Shown here in pieces: positions 1 through 9,292 of a stretch of 64,000 nucleotides of DNA. Origin of the DNA: Prochilodus magdalenae (Eukaryota; Chordata; Actinopteri; Characiformes; Prochilodontidae). The position numbers and the translations under genes were made by a program. Under the pieces are notes generated by a model that searched no databases, was not told where the DNA came from, and saw only the letters and a list, made by a program, of their open reading frames with translations. Position 1 is the first letter of the stretch; every line of letters begins with the position of its first letter. The DNA lies in contig JAMWET010000034.1 of NCBI GenBank assembly GCA_024036415.1, forward strand, positions 124,001-188,000, in the 5' to 3' direction.

Positions 1-355
1 TGAACCCATTGAACCGGGTTTAGTCCCTGTAAATCCTGTGTAATAGACTTGCAAATACAAATTGATTGAGCTATTCTTAGGTTATAGTAACACTGTGGAC
101 AAACCTCTTTTAAGGGGTTAAAGGACGTTGTAATGCTTGTATACCAAGACTTTTCTAGAACCCTTATAAAAGGGACATCCACTGCTGATTTTTCTAAATA
201 TCTGTAGAACTAATGGAAGTCATGGAGCTGTAGAAGGATAATGTGGAGGGGATGGGGACTAGGGGTCGTGAAATATAATCAGTTTATTCATTATCCAACA
301 ATACCAGTGAAGCTACACGTGCCTCCTGACTCATTATGTGAAAAATATATAGTTC
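1..355. other. camk4 intron 1 sequence, nothing recognised
   Basis: AT-rich single-copy-looking DNA without splice sites flanking a plausible coding frame. Taken as intronic only because camk4 is transcribed leftward from 5.7 kb. Confidence 0.4.
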
Positions 356-678
356 ATAATAATAATAATAATAATAATGATGATGATGATGATGATGATG
401 ATGATAATAACAATAATAATTATAATAGTAATAATAATAATAACAACAACGACAATAAAAATAATAATGATAATAATAATGATGATGATGATGATGATGA
501 TAATAACAATAATTATTATATTAGTAATAATAATAATAACAACAATAAAAATAATAATGGTAATAACAATAATAATTATAATAGTAATAATAATAATAAC
601 ATCAACGACAATAAAAATAATAATAATAATAATATTAATAATAATAATAATATTGATGATGATGATGATGGTGATGAT
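356..678. repeat. imperfect AAT/GAT/AAC trinucleotide array with higher-order repeat
   Basis: About 320 bp made almost entirely of AAT, GAT, AAC and related triplets. Within it a longer block (ATAATAACAATAAT... through AACAACAATAAAAATAAT) recurs at about 403, 499 and 560, so it is a higher-order repeat and not a simple run. It creates long open frames of Asn/Asp on the plus strand and Ile on the minus strand. These are artefacts and not genes. Confidence 0.9.
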
Positions 679-1536
679 TATGTTGAATATATGGAATTTG
701 ACAGACATCTGATTTTTATCATCACCACTGTGAACTCTTCTGACTCCGAGCCTTTTACATCAAACCACTCCTAATTGATTTGTTTACAGCTTAACGGTTT
801 AATCCAGGGCCGCACAATTCGCCAGCAGGCATTTGACTTACCACAGCACTGACGTTTGTGGGACTTTAATGATGATGTTATTATTACTTCCTTCCTTCCA
901 ATTAGTCTCTCTCACTTAATCTTGGCAAATTGTTTGTACTGTCTGCCTGAAAATTTAAGTGTACTTGATTTAGTGACAAACTCAAACAGACAAGCAATGA
1001 GAGCATACAGGGTGGAGGTACCAGAATCCCTGGTTAGCTGATTTCTGTTTATTGGATCTTTTTTTCCTCCTTCAGACGTTGTTTGGGCTAAAGGAGTGAT
1101 TAAGATTACTAGTTTATTAGTCTAAGATTATAAGTACCAAGATTATTACTTTAAAACATTCCAAAATTAGCTCAAATTATTGACAGAATGTGAGGAAAAT
1201 AGAATTTTAAAGGAATCCCTTCTGGGAAAATGAGCTTAGCATGGAATTCTGGCTGGTTCATGATGGACTGTACTAGTTAGTTCTGGTTTGGTGTTTTTTG
1301 AACAAGTTTTTCAGTAGGGGTGCCAGTAGCATCACAATACAGAGACATTTACTGAGACTAGCATGCTAGTCATCTAGCCTAGGCTGTTCTATCCCATAAT
1401 ATCAGTTTGTACCTCAAGCGGCGATAGTGAGTCACTGTAGCATCAAGCCAAATTTGTTCAACATGAGAGGATGAAGAAGTAGCACATTCTTAAGCTCTTG
1501 TCAATAAGAGGTTAAGAAGGTTGTGCTTCTGGTTAG
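679..1536. other. camk4 intron 1, no gene seen
   Basis: AT-rich DNA with no coding frame supported by splice signals or recognisable protein. Unclassified. Confidence 0.4.
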
Positions 1537-1855
1537 ATCATTTAAGGACGGGTAGCCAATGAAAGGAGGTGTAAGCGCAATAATGGCTGAACCTCTAACC
1601 TCTAACAACCACTGCTGCCACTCTCACCAAGCATTCATGTTCAACAGCAAACAATAGAAGCGATATAAACAGAAGCTCAGGAAGAGTAAACATTGGTGCC
1701 ACTTTCCACCATTTGAACGAACTCCTGGAGAGCAGAGGAATAAAGCTAGATGCTGAACTCATTGCTTCTCGATTGGTAAGAACTGAAGGGGGAGGCGGAG
1801 AGACTGGTCATACTTTCGGGTCATATGTTGACCCCTGTTGTTTGAGGTACAAATA
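1537..1855 (+). repeat. unclassified dispersed repeat, copy 1
   Basis: The block starting near GGGTAGCCAATGAAAG and running through AGTAAACATTGGTG...GATGCTGAACTCATTG recurs, diverged, at 19690-19935 and 26625-26870, with a short piece at 21640-21695. The copies are alignable over about 250 bp in the same orientation. There is no coding capacity, tRNA-like head or clear terminal inverted repeat, so the class is unknown. Confidence 0.6.
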
Positions 1856-2837
1856 AATAAATACATACATAAAAAATATCATGTCCTTTCAGAGGCTCTG
1901 TGGGATCTACTACATATCATTCCAAATAGATCCTATATTTCACAGCTTGTTTGTTATGGGCCTATCATACTTTTCTATAGATCAGTCTCTGTTGTCGTGT
2001 GAACACAGCTGTATTCAGGTCAAAGGTGAATAGGAACCTGGAAGCTGAACCTAGATCATTTGCTCAGGACTGTACCAGGTTTCAGGTTTGCTGTGACTGT
2101 AACGTAGGGGCTGAATGGTCATTATTAGTGTTAGCCCACTAATCAGAGTCCAGACAAAAAAAAGCACAGGCAGACAGTATCAGAAAGATACAACAAACCA
2201 GACGACAAAAGCAGCAGCCAGGGAAGATACACACATAGATACACGACTAAGAGCTGCAGAACAAAACACTGAGACTTTGCAAACAGACAGAGCAAACAAA
2301 GGGGTTTCAACGAGAGTCCTAATGAGTTTAAGATCGGCTACAGGTGTGAGAAGTGGAGGAGAGTGGGCGGAGCCAGGATTAGTCCAAATGGAGTTTCCAA
2401 AGAGGGGGGAGACATAATGACAGTGACACTGCAGAGGCTAAAGCTCCTACCTTATATTAATGTGTATGATAGTGCAGAATGTAGGTCTATCCCTCAAATC
2501 ATTCATAGGACGTATATTCCCACATATTACACTGCATGAAGTAAGGCCTGATTCAGCTTCTCAGTGCAAAGCTGAGCTGTTCTGTGTGCATAACCCGTCA
2601 GGTTTATCATGTTCCTGTTTAATAATTATTAGAATGGACAAGCAAGAGATGTGCTTGATTTTGGCACATGCAGCATTTATTTTGCCAAACATCAGTAACC
2701 GGATTAGTCTGATACTGATAAACCAAACTGATAAACCAAACATAAAGAAGCAGATATCAAGTTTATTGGACAAATGTAGAAATGTGTTTCTGCATCTGAC
2801 TAGAACTAAAAACAAAACAAGTTGATGTTCCTCAAAG

Positions 2838-2839
<2 letters not shown>
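1856..2839. other. camk4 intron 1; includes purine-rich block 2120-2420
   Basis: No exon seen. Bases 2120-2420 are A/G-rich with a GTGGGCGGAGCC-type end. In composition they resemble the blocks at 13250-13740 and 28670-29230. All three may be fragments of LTR-type repeats, but this is not established. Confidence 0.35.
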
Positions 2840-2889
<50 letters not shown>

Positions 2890-2912
2890 GTTATTATTAT
2901 TATTATTATTAT
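2840..2912. repeat. (TTA)n microsatellite
   Basis: About 24 TTA units with one G interruption near 2890. It gives a poly-Asn frame on the minus strand that is not a gene. Confidence 0.95.
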
Positions 2913-2947
2913 GTGTTTTATTCATATTATCATAATGATTAAAAAAA

Positions 2948-3396
2948 TAGTTGCACCCAGAAGGCAGTGTGGGATTGTCTAAAGGTAAGTTGAACAATGA
3001 ACGATGATACATTTAGACTAATATGAGCAATCTTTATACACATACAGAAGTAGTGTCTCTCGGTATGGTGTCAGGCCACCATGTTTGCTAACTCAACATA
3101 TGTCTCATGCATCCCATAATTCATCCCACGGAGCTTGAATATTCTCACACATTTACTACAGATTTTGCGATAGAGGTGGAGGTTTAGGCGGCGTGGCACC
3201 AGGCTTTCTGGTGTGTGACATGTGACAACAAACTTGTGGTTGGGCTGTTGGGTCAGTCAGGTTCAGTGATAAGGCCTGTCCTTCCTTACGTCACGTGCCC
3301 GGCTGAGCGTGAAACCTGAATCATTCGCATGTCTCACAATGTCAAACCTGCACACCAAGTTTCATTCCGGTCGGTTGATTCTTCCTGGATGCAAGT
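2948..3396 (-). mobile_element. Non-autonomous Tc1-like element, family B copy 1
   Basis: The left end carries TTGCACCCAGAAGG and the right end its diverged complement (TTCCTGGATGCAA). The interior shares blocks with 19150-19690, 37053-37705 and 43363-44186. These include AGAAGTAGTGTCTCT, the complement of the transposase C-terminal coding segment, and GTTGGGTCAGTCAGG. The copy is reverse-oriented relative to the transposase frame in 43363-44186 and has lost the catalytic region. Confidence 0.75.
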
Positions 3397-4385
3397 CTAG
3401 TCTATTGACATATATATGGCCTAGATGTATTTTGCCACTCAACTAGAGATTTTTTTGCCCCCCCCACTTCTTAAGGAATGGCACGACCACTGGTTCATTA
3501 ATGCAGAAATTCCATAATCCCTCAAATCCCACAAATTCTGACATCATCTGTCAAACACATCTTAACAGTGACACACTTCGAAACCTCTCAAGTTTCTCAG
3601 GTTTAAAATAGATCCGACTCATTAAGCAGTTCTCTTCGTCTCCAATCAGCAAGCTGAAAGGAACACATCACGCTGCCTGCGAGCGTGCTGTATGCGAATG
3701 CTGTGAGTGGAGGTGCTGGAGGGGTTCCTTAAGCACTGTGAAATCGTTAACACTTCATTGTCAGTGGATAACTGCATGAGATCACATGGCTGAGCACACA
3801 GGGAGACCAGGCACCATTCCATCTGCCGCCTCATGATTGAACTTTAACACTTCAGCGGCTCAGCCTCGGAGAGCCCCCCGCCAATCTTAAATGTCATCAG
3901 GGACTGAGACCAAAGCAGCGAGTCCATCATTACAAGGGTATACATGGCTGAGGTCCTCTGGGGTCAGGGGTGATTTATACCGCATAAATCAGGAAGACTG
4001 AACCTCATCACCTGATTTCTGTCCATCCTCATCCAACCCTCTTACCCTTATATAAACTCATGCCTCTCGGTTTCCAGCCTGCCCTCATTCTCAGCGCTGG
4101 CTCATTATGCATAACAGACTCTAAAGGCACACCCAGGCAAGGCTAGACTTAACGTTACACTGAAGAACACATGATGACAATGGTAGATAATTCACTAGCA
4201 GTTCTCTTGAATCCTCTTTCAGCACACATGCAATCACCTGAGTCATCCACTCAGGGAACCGGCTCAAAGCATTACCAAATATTCTTTCATATGTCGCATG
4301 CACTTGCACATTTCCACCAGAGAGGTCTCCAAATCCCAGAATCTTACACAGTGAAGCTTTATAGGGGCAGTAAGTGTCGGGATAA
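3397..4385. other. camk4 intron 1, no gene seen
   Basis: Mostly single-copy-looking DNA of mixed composition. Several 60-codon frames occur on both strands, but none has recognisable content or paired splice sites. Confidence 0.4.
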
Positions 4386-4900
4386 ACTGCTGCACTTATT
4401 TAAGGTGGAACAGGATAAATTCCTGGAAAGTTTAAACGGGAAGCCGAGCAACTGGACCATTTAATGTGGATCAGGGGAATTCTGTCTGTTTGCTAAATAA
4501 ACCTAGCCTATGTGGTGCTGTTGCACTGTTTAAGGTGGAATGGGAAAATTTCCTGAAAAAACAAGAAGCTATGCAGCCGGACAGGTAGACTAGTGTTGTG
4601 CACAGAACTGCTGCACAATTTAAGGTGGGATGGGAATATTTAAACAAGAAGCCAGAGGTACCAGAATGTAACTGCTGCACCCTTTAAGGTGGAACAGGAA
4701 GATTCAGTTTGCAAACCCACAACCTGGCTACCCGGTTCTGGTGCACTGTTTAAGGTGGAATGCAAATATTGACTGGAAAGTTGGACTTATCGGTCAGCAT
4801 AAAGCTGATGCACAATTTAAGGTGGAATGGGAAAATTTTAACAAAAAGTTGATACACCAGAATGGAACTGCCGCACCATTTAAGGTGGAACGGGACCAGT
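4386..4900 (+). repeat. degenerate ~65-bp tandem array with conserved TTTAAGGTGGAA core
   Basis: Eight units have cores at about 4396, 4459, 4529, 4619, 4683, 4749, 4815 and 4879. Spacing is mostly 60-70 bp, with one of 90. The best conserved part is CTGCTGCAC, two or three variable bases, then TTTAAGGTGGAA and usually YGGGAA. A weaker second half (AACAAGAAGC or similar, then CCAGAA) is visible in several units. An outlying core (CCATTTAAGGTAGAA) sits at about 5191 and a weak one near 4993. The unit is not a multiple of three, so the short open frames through it are not a coding repeat. It lies in camk4 intron 1, 0.7-1.3 kb downstream of the start codon. Confidence 0.8.
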
Positions 4901-5623
4901 TATATTCCTTTTTGTTGTCGTCTTTCTCTCCTACATTATATCCTACTATTTTCCCATCCAAAAGATGGTGAAGGCTTTAATGGCCAGAAACATTTTAAGG
5001 CTGAACTTTTATGGGTGGCTGTTCTCCAGAATCATGTACTGTGCCTTGTAAACCAGATCGTTCCCAGTTTAATGTTAAATGTGCTGCTTTTGGAGAAAAC
5101 TACCTAGTCATAATTCCTCACAGTGCTGTGGTTATGTATATGGTTACGTTGCCTGATGCTTGAGATGCCGTTTTGAGAGAATGTTTAGATCCATTTAAGG
5201 TAGAAAGATACATGCAGTAAGGCAAACTGGTAGTTACATGCTGTATGGTCAAAAGGTGCCCAAACAAAACATAGTATACTCCAGATTAATCATATTTAAA
5301 CTTTATCAGTCAAACCTATAAAGCACATGTAGGTTCGCTGGTGGTAGTTTTGAACAGTAAACAAAATGGCTACGTTTGCGTTGATAACCCCTGGTACCTA
5401 CAAACAGGTGAAAATATAGACATATTGGTGGAGTGTGTTTAAAGTAAGTGCAGTTTCTGCTTTGTTGATAGTGTCAACATTCATTCAACATTCAGTCAAC
5501 ATTTATTCAATCAATCACAACCAGCAGCAGTAAACCTCAATCACAAACTAAGTTAGAGGCAGATATCATCATGACATCTCACCAAAGCCCACAAGGGTGG
5601 AAGGGACCAAGTGCACCACTTAC
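4901..5623. other. camk4: camk4 intron 1 adjoining exon 1
   Basis: AT-rich intronic DNA. It begins, on the minus strand, with the GTAAGT donor at 5623-5618. No acceptor followed by kinase glycine-loop coding sequence was found, so exon 2 lies outside the window. Confidence 0.55.
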
Positions 5624-5730
5624 CTTCCCAGTTCCGGGCCCATGGTGTAGAACTCCTCCATGGAAACATCTCGACGAGAGCCATCGACCCAGTATTCCAC
5701 CGAGCTCGAGCCTGAACGAGAGGTAGGCAT
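5624..5730 (-). CDS. camk4: camk4 first coding exon (calcium/calmodulin-dependent protein kinase type IV), partial
   Basis: CaMKIV is a nuclear and cytosolic serine/threonine kinase, activated by Ca2+/calmodulin and CaMKK, that phosphorylates CREB and related factors. Read on the minus strand, the exon encodes 35 residues plus two bases of codon 36. Residues 12-17 read E-Y-W-V-D-G, followed by S-R-R-D, then E-E-F-Y (25-28) and E-L-G (33-35). This matches the CaMKIV segment just before the kinase glycine loop (x-Y-W-V-D-G-S-x-R-D ... x-E-L-G-R-G). The exon ends in ...GGGAAG followed by a consensus donor GTAAGT (5623 down to 5618), consistent with the next codon being Arg. The start is the first in-frame ATG after an in-frame TGA upstream, in a good context (ACCATG). 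The kinase domain and the remaining exons lie beyond the left edge. I found no second exon in 1-5600. The identification rests on recalled family sequence, not a search. Confidence 0.88.
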
Positions 5731-5925
5731 GGTGGATCCTCCTACAGGCGATGCTTTCTTCCTTGTTGTATTGTTCCAAACAGTCCCAAAGATCAGAGGA
5801 ACCCAGCAGGACGCATCACACGTCCACGCTCACATCAGGATGTCGCTGGTTATAACGCAGCTCCAGGTGCTTTCTGCCAGCGAGGAGGACCAAAAACGAC
5901 CACGAGCCTTTTAAAATGTCCTCAT
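5731..5925 (-). promoter_or_regulatory. camk4: probable camk4 5' UTR and core promoter
   Basis: This is the sequence directly upstream of the camk4 start codon on the minus strand. It contains an upstream ATG and an in-frame TGA, so the coding frame does not extend further. A TATA-like TTTTAAAA at about 5909-5916 (minus-strand sense TTTTAAAAGG) could place a start site near 5880. This is inference, because mammalian CAMK4 promoters are GC-rich and a TATA box is not required. No convincing splice acceptor was seen between 5731 and 5925, so a continuous 5' UTR is the simplest reading. Confidence 0.45.
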
Positions 5926-6620
5926 GCTGGAGGTTTCCATTTTCCAGCAGAGTGCGCACATCAGAACAGAGGCATTACCGGGACCGTCTTAAAACGAGCT
6001 CATCCAAAACATACAACCCCCCCCCACAAAATCCAGTCGACGGTAAAGCGAGCTGCAGCGCCTGTACGGCTGGAAATGCACGGAGACGTACGCAGTCACA
6101 GCATCATGCGCCGGTTCTTCTCAGAGCAGGAAACTCAGCCTCCAAAGGGCCTCGCAGCGGGACGCGTAAACAATCCCCATGGCGCTCCTCTCACATCCAG
6201 AGCATCTTCGAAGCAGGCGACATCCGAACCCGAGCTCGCAATCCGGCCGATGAGCGATGCGGTGATTTGGGCTCGCGCTGGATCAACACTAGAGCTCGGT
6301 CGCGTGCTGGCCGAGCATTTCGTAACAGCTCGTGCGGAATTGCGTGCCTGCTTGTGCTCCGAGAGAGCTGCTCCAAGATCTTGGACGTAAACGCTCCCGG
6401 TTACCAGAACGGACACGAAGAAAACAGCAGAGATTATGTGCGCTCATCCCTCTGCCGTTGCTTGGGTTGGGTAGGTGGTGGCTTGGGGGGGTGGGGGGTT
6501 GGAGGGGGGTGTGCTGTGACAACCGCGAGGGAGGGGGGGGGGGGGGAGTCAGGCTGCCACCCTAACCATACGCCCTCCGAGGGATTTCTACCAATCCATT
6601 GCCTCCGCTGTATGAGGCAG
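5926..6620. promoter_or_regulatory. CpG island upstream of camk4
   Basis: The stretch is visibly richer in G+C and in CpG than its surroundings. CpGs cluster at 5960-6060, 6080-6360 and 6370-6430, whereas the flanking DNA is AT-rich and CpG-poor. Its position just upstream of the camk4 first exon fits a promoter CpG island. A G-rich tract occupies 6463-6550. Several overlapping open frames here (for example plus strand 5916-6761) result from low stop-codon density in GC-rich DNA and show no recognisable protein. Confidence 0.65.
6463..6546 (+). other. G-rich tract with G-quadruplex potential
   Basis: There are repeated runs of three to seven G on the plus strand between 6463 and 6510, then a long uninterrupted G run at about 6532-6546. 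At least four G runs are separated by loops of one to seven bases, which satisfies the usual G-quadruplex pattern. It lies about 750 bp upstream of the camk4 start codon, on the strand opposite to the transcript. Confidence 0.6.
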
Positions 6621-7063
6621 CTGCGTTGCAACCGAGAACGGTCGGTCAGCCAGCATGACAAATGTACTCCGGACAGAGAGCACTTCCTGAGACTTCCTGT
6701 GTCAGGACCGGAAGGCAGGATGTCGTCTCTGCACTGGCTGGCTATCCTGCAAAGAATTTAAAAGTTCTGAAATGTGTCCTGACATGCAGTTTACCTTGCA
6801 GTTTGGGTTCACTTGTCTTGTTGTATAAGGGGAGAGTCTGGAGAAGGAGGAGGGGGAGCTTCAGCACCTTAGACAGCTCCAGATTGTCCAGTGACGTCTT
6901 GGTCGCCCACAGTAAGAGCGAAACAAGGCTTTTTGCTGAGTAGTACTGATTGCATGTCTGTACGTGTTTGCTCTGTTGGGGGAAAGTGGTTTCAGCACCT
7001 CAGACAGCTCCCTTTGGTCATTGGCGCTGACCAGGTCAATTAATTGTTTGGAAGGCTCCCTCC
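6621..7063. other. upstream flank of camk4 with a short direct repeat
   Basis: ETS-like CCGGAAG and AGGAAG-type sites occur near 6690-6720. The segment TTCAGCACCTYAGACAGCTCC occurs at about 6859 and again at about 6990. No exon seen. Confidence 0.35.
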
Positions 7064-7065
7064 TA

Positions 7066-7590
7066 CAGGGGTTGGACAATGAAACTGAAACACCTGTCAT
7101 TTTAGTGTGGGAGGTCTCATGGCTAAATTGGACCAGCCTGGTGGCCAGTCTTCATTAATTGCACCAGTAAGAGCAGAGTGTGAAGGTTCAGTTAGCAGGT
7201 AAGAGCACAGTTCTGCTCAAAATACTGCAATGCACACAACATTATGGGTGACATACCAGAGTTCAAAAGAGGACAAATGGTTGGTGCACGTCTTGCTGGC
7301 GCATCTGTGACCAAGACAGCAAGTCTTTGTGATGTATCAAGAGCCACGGTATCCAGGGTAATGTCAGCATACCACCAAGAAGGACGAACCTCCACCAGCA
7401 TCACGTAGTGACCTGGCCACTATCCTGCAAGAAGAATGGCTTAAAGTCCCTCTGACCACTGTGCAGGACTTGTATATGTCATTCCCAAGACGAACTGACG
7501 CTGCATTGGCCTCAAAAGGAGGCCCTACACCATACTAATAAATGATTGTGGTCTAAAACCAGGTGTTTCAGTTTCATTGAGCAACCCCTG
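7066..7590 (+). mobile_element. Non-autonomous Tc1-like element, family A copy 1 (TA target duplication)
   Basis: Terminal inverted repeats begin CAGGGGTTGGACAATG and end with a near-perfect complement (one small mismatch block at GAGCAACCCCTG), flanked by TA on both sides. From ATG 7244 the plus strand encodes the N-terminal helix-turn-helix region of a Tc1 transposase: G-D-I-P-E-F-K-R-G, then V-G-A-R-L-A-G-A-S-V-T-K-T-A, then V-S-R-A-T-V-S-R-V-M. This is followed directly, after a deletion and frame change, by the C-terminal tail ending K-G-G-P-T-P-Y and a TAA at 7536-7538. The whole DDE catalytic core is absent, so it can only be moved in trans. Confidence 0.93.
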
Positions 7591-7814
7591 TACATAGAGA
7601 CTTCATAACACATGCATAAACACTGAGCGACATCACACATAGGAACATTATAATGTAGGTTGAACGGCGTGTACAGTGTATACTGGCTAAATGGCTCCCG
7701 GTTACATGTATAGCACTGAATAAACAAAGCTATAGCATATTAGTGAATTCTACTGCACGTTATTTAAAGGCGACCTACATAGGGACTTCATAACACATGC
7801 ATAAACACTAACAT
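7591..7814. repeat. minisatellite fragment (ACCTACATAGGGACTTCATA unit), parts 1-2
   Basis: The sequence CATAGRGACTTCATAACACATGCATAAACACT occurs, in shorter pieces, at about 7594 and 7780. Each is followed or preceded by ACAAAGCTATAGCATATTAGTGAA. The same unit resumes at 8265-8370. It is an array or old repeat interrupted by later insertions. Confidence 0.7.
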
Positions 7815-7815
7815 A

Positions 7816-8255
7816 CTCATCATCAAAAAGTTTCACGCTCTGAGCAGCCTTAACTGTATCTGACTGACCCAACAGCCATGACTGTGGACATTCAGCGAGC
7901 AGTGATGCCCTCCATAAGGCATTCTGTCACGACTGCCCCTAACACCATGTCAGTGTCGACCGCACTGGTGTCATGCCAGACTGTCATGGAGCAGAATGGC
8001 AGGAGGTCATCTTTAGTCCCCCTTTTGTTATGGTGGAGACCAATGAATCTGTCCGTGGAAGCACCATGGTCAGCGCCAGTGGTGCTGGTGGAACACTTTG
8101 TTCTCACGCATCACATATCCACAAGGCCTGGTATCACTCCACCTCCAACCCTACTGCAAAATCTGCAGGAACTGTGTGAGAATATTAAAGATGCATGGGA
8201 CGGATTAATACAGGACACTTCCTCCTGGGTGCAACTGTTCTTTCAGCACCGAGTG
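7816..8255 (+). mobile_element. Non-autonomous Tc1-like element, family B copy 2
   Basis: The ends are CTCATCATCAAAAAG (left, preceded by TA) and a degraded complement ending GAGTG followed by TA. Internal segments match the other family B copies: the D-P-T-A-M-T-V-D-I-Q-R-A-V-type transposase segment from about 7868, the W..E.Q.V-I-F-S region, and the C-terminal E-L-C-E-N segment. It is frameshifted throughout. The 126-codon plus frame at 7878-8258 is a shifted reading of this dead gene. Confidence 0.78.
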
Positions 8256-8261
8256 TAATTT

Positions 8262-8412
8262 AAAAACGGCATAAGCACTGAATCAAACAAAGCAGTAGTA
8301 TATTAGTGAACTTTGTTACACTTTATGGAATGGCAACCTACATAGGGACTTCATAACACATGCATAAGCATATACCGTATATAAGCATAAATATATACGC
8401 TGAATAACACAT
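8262..8412. repeat. minisatellite fragment, continuation
   Basis: Repeats the unit seen at 7690-7814 (ATATTAGTGAA..., then CCTACATAGGGACTTCATAA), showing that the element at 7816-8255 landed inside or between repeat units. It ends in short palindromic TATACCGTATATA. Confidence 0.65.
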
Positions 8413-8416
8413 TTAA

Positions 8417-9242
8417 AGGTGCCATATAATGCATTTATTTAGCATTTTATATTGTATTGTGATGTCTACATAGGCATGTGACTTTGGTTGGGGTGAATAA
8501 GCCCAGCTGTAGTTTCACATGTCCAGTTACACCCTATGATTTGGCCCTAGAAGGAAACGAGTTGTATTCCCTATTGCAGTGAGCTCATGAATAATCTGAT
8601 CTGTTCTGATTGGCTGGTTGACAGTGAGACACCACAATGATCACAGTGAGCAAAGCTGTTCCCCATTGTGAAACTTCTTTCCTAAACTGATCTGCTACAG
8701 CCATCAACAGTGATGCAACACACAGCATGGCAGCTACTTACAGGTTACTGTTGGGGTTGTGATGTTAATACAGGTGGAGCTGCTCCTCTCCTCAGTCTCT
8801 TCAGTGTCATACGCTGGGTGAAGCTGCTCAGTACTGTCCAAGACTAGATAAACTGTGCGGAGTGAAATGTACAGAACAAGCTTTGTGGTGCCGGTGCAAG
8901 CTGTAGCATTTAACCCTTTAACGACCTCATTATTGTTGGGGGCAATTATAATACAGCACATAGTCAGTTTTACTTACAGTATTCCTTGCACAGACACCTT
9001 TAGCATTAAAACAGACTGTTTGGCAACACGTGGTTGTTACTAATTGTTTTACGGTTATTAGAAAATCTTTCAAGTCACATAACTCTGTTCTTCAAAATGT
9101 GATGTTCTCACATGGTGGCCTAGGATTTGAATTTGGTTTAGGAATAAGTGTGTTTGAAGTTTATGATCTGTCACTGCTATGTACTGAACTCTCCTTATTC
9201 AACTATGATAATGTAAATACTGTTTTCCGTTTCATGACACCT
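8417..9242. mobile_element. putative TTAA-flanked MITE, ~826 bp
   Basis: The element is bounded by TTAA at 8413-8416 and 9243-9246. It has imperfect terminal inverted repeats of about 16 bp (AGGTGCCATATAATGC at the left; the complement of the right end reads AGGTGTCATGAAACGG). A block from about 8480 to 8900 is homologous to 58240-59110. TTAA duplication is typical of piggyBac-type transposition, but no transposase is present, so the superfamily is inference. Confidence 0.5.
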
Positions 9243-9292
9243 TTAAAAAACTATAATGTTTGGCAACACTTTATTTAAAGCCTGTTTATATA

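Noticed and set aside
241..774. 177-codon Asn/Asp-rich frame
   Set aside because: Generated by the AAT/GAT triplet array; the opposite strand gives an equally long Ile frame.
4386..4900. CRISPR-like array or protein-coding repeat
   Set aside because: Repeats are degenerate, spacers vary and are related to each other, the organism is a vertebrate, and the unit is not a multiple of three.
5579..5779. 66-codon minus frame over the camk4 exon
   Set aside because: Different reading frame from the one that encodes the CaMKIV segment and reads through the splice donor.
5916..6761. 281-codon plus-strand frame, the longest in the window
   Set aside because: Lies across the CpG island and a poly-G tract, overlaps several equally open frames on both strands, has no recognisable domain, and runs opposite to the supported camk4 exon.
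7878..8258. 126-codon plus frame
   Set aside because: Shifted reading of a dead family B Tc1 transposase segment.
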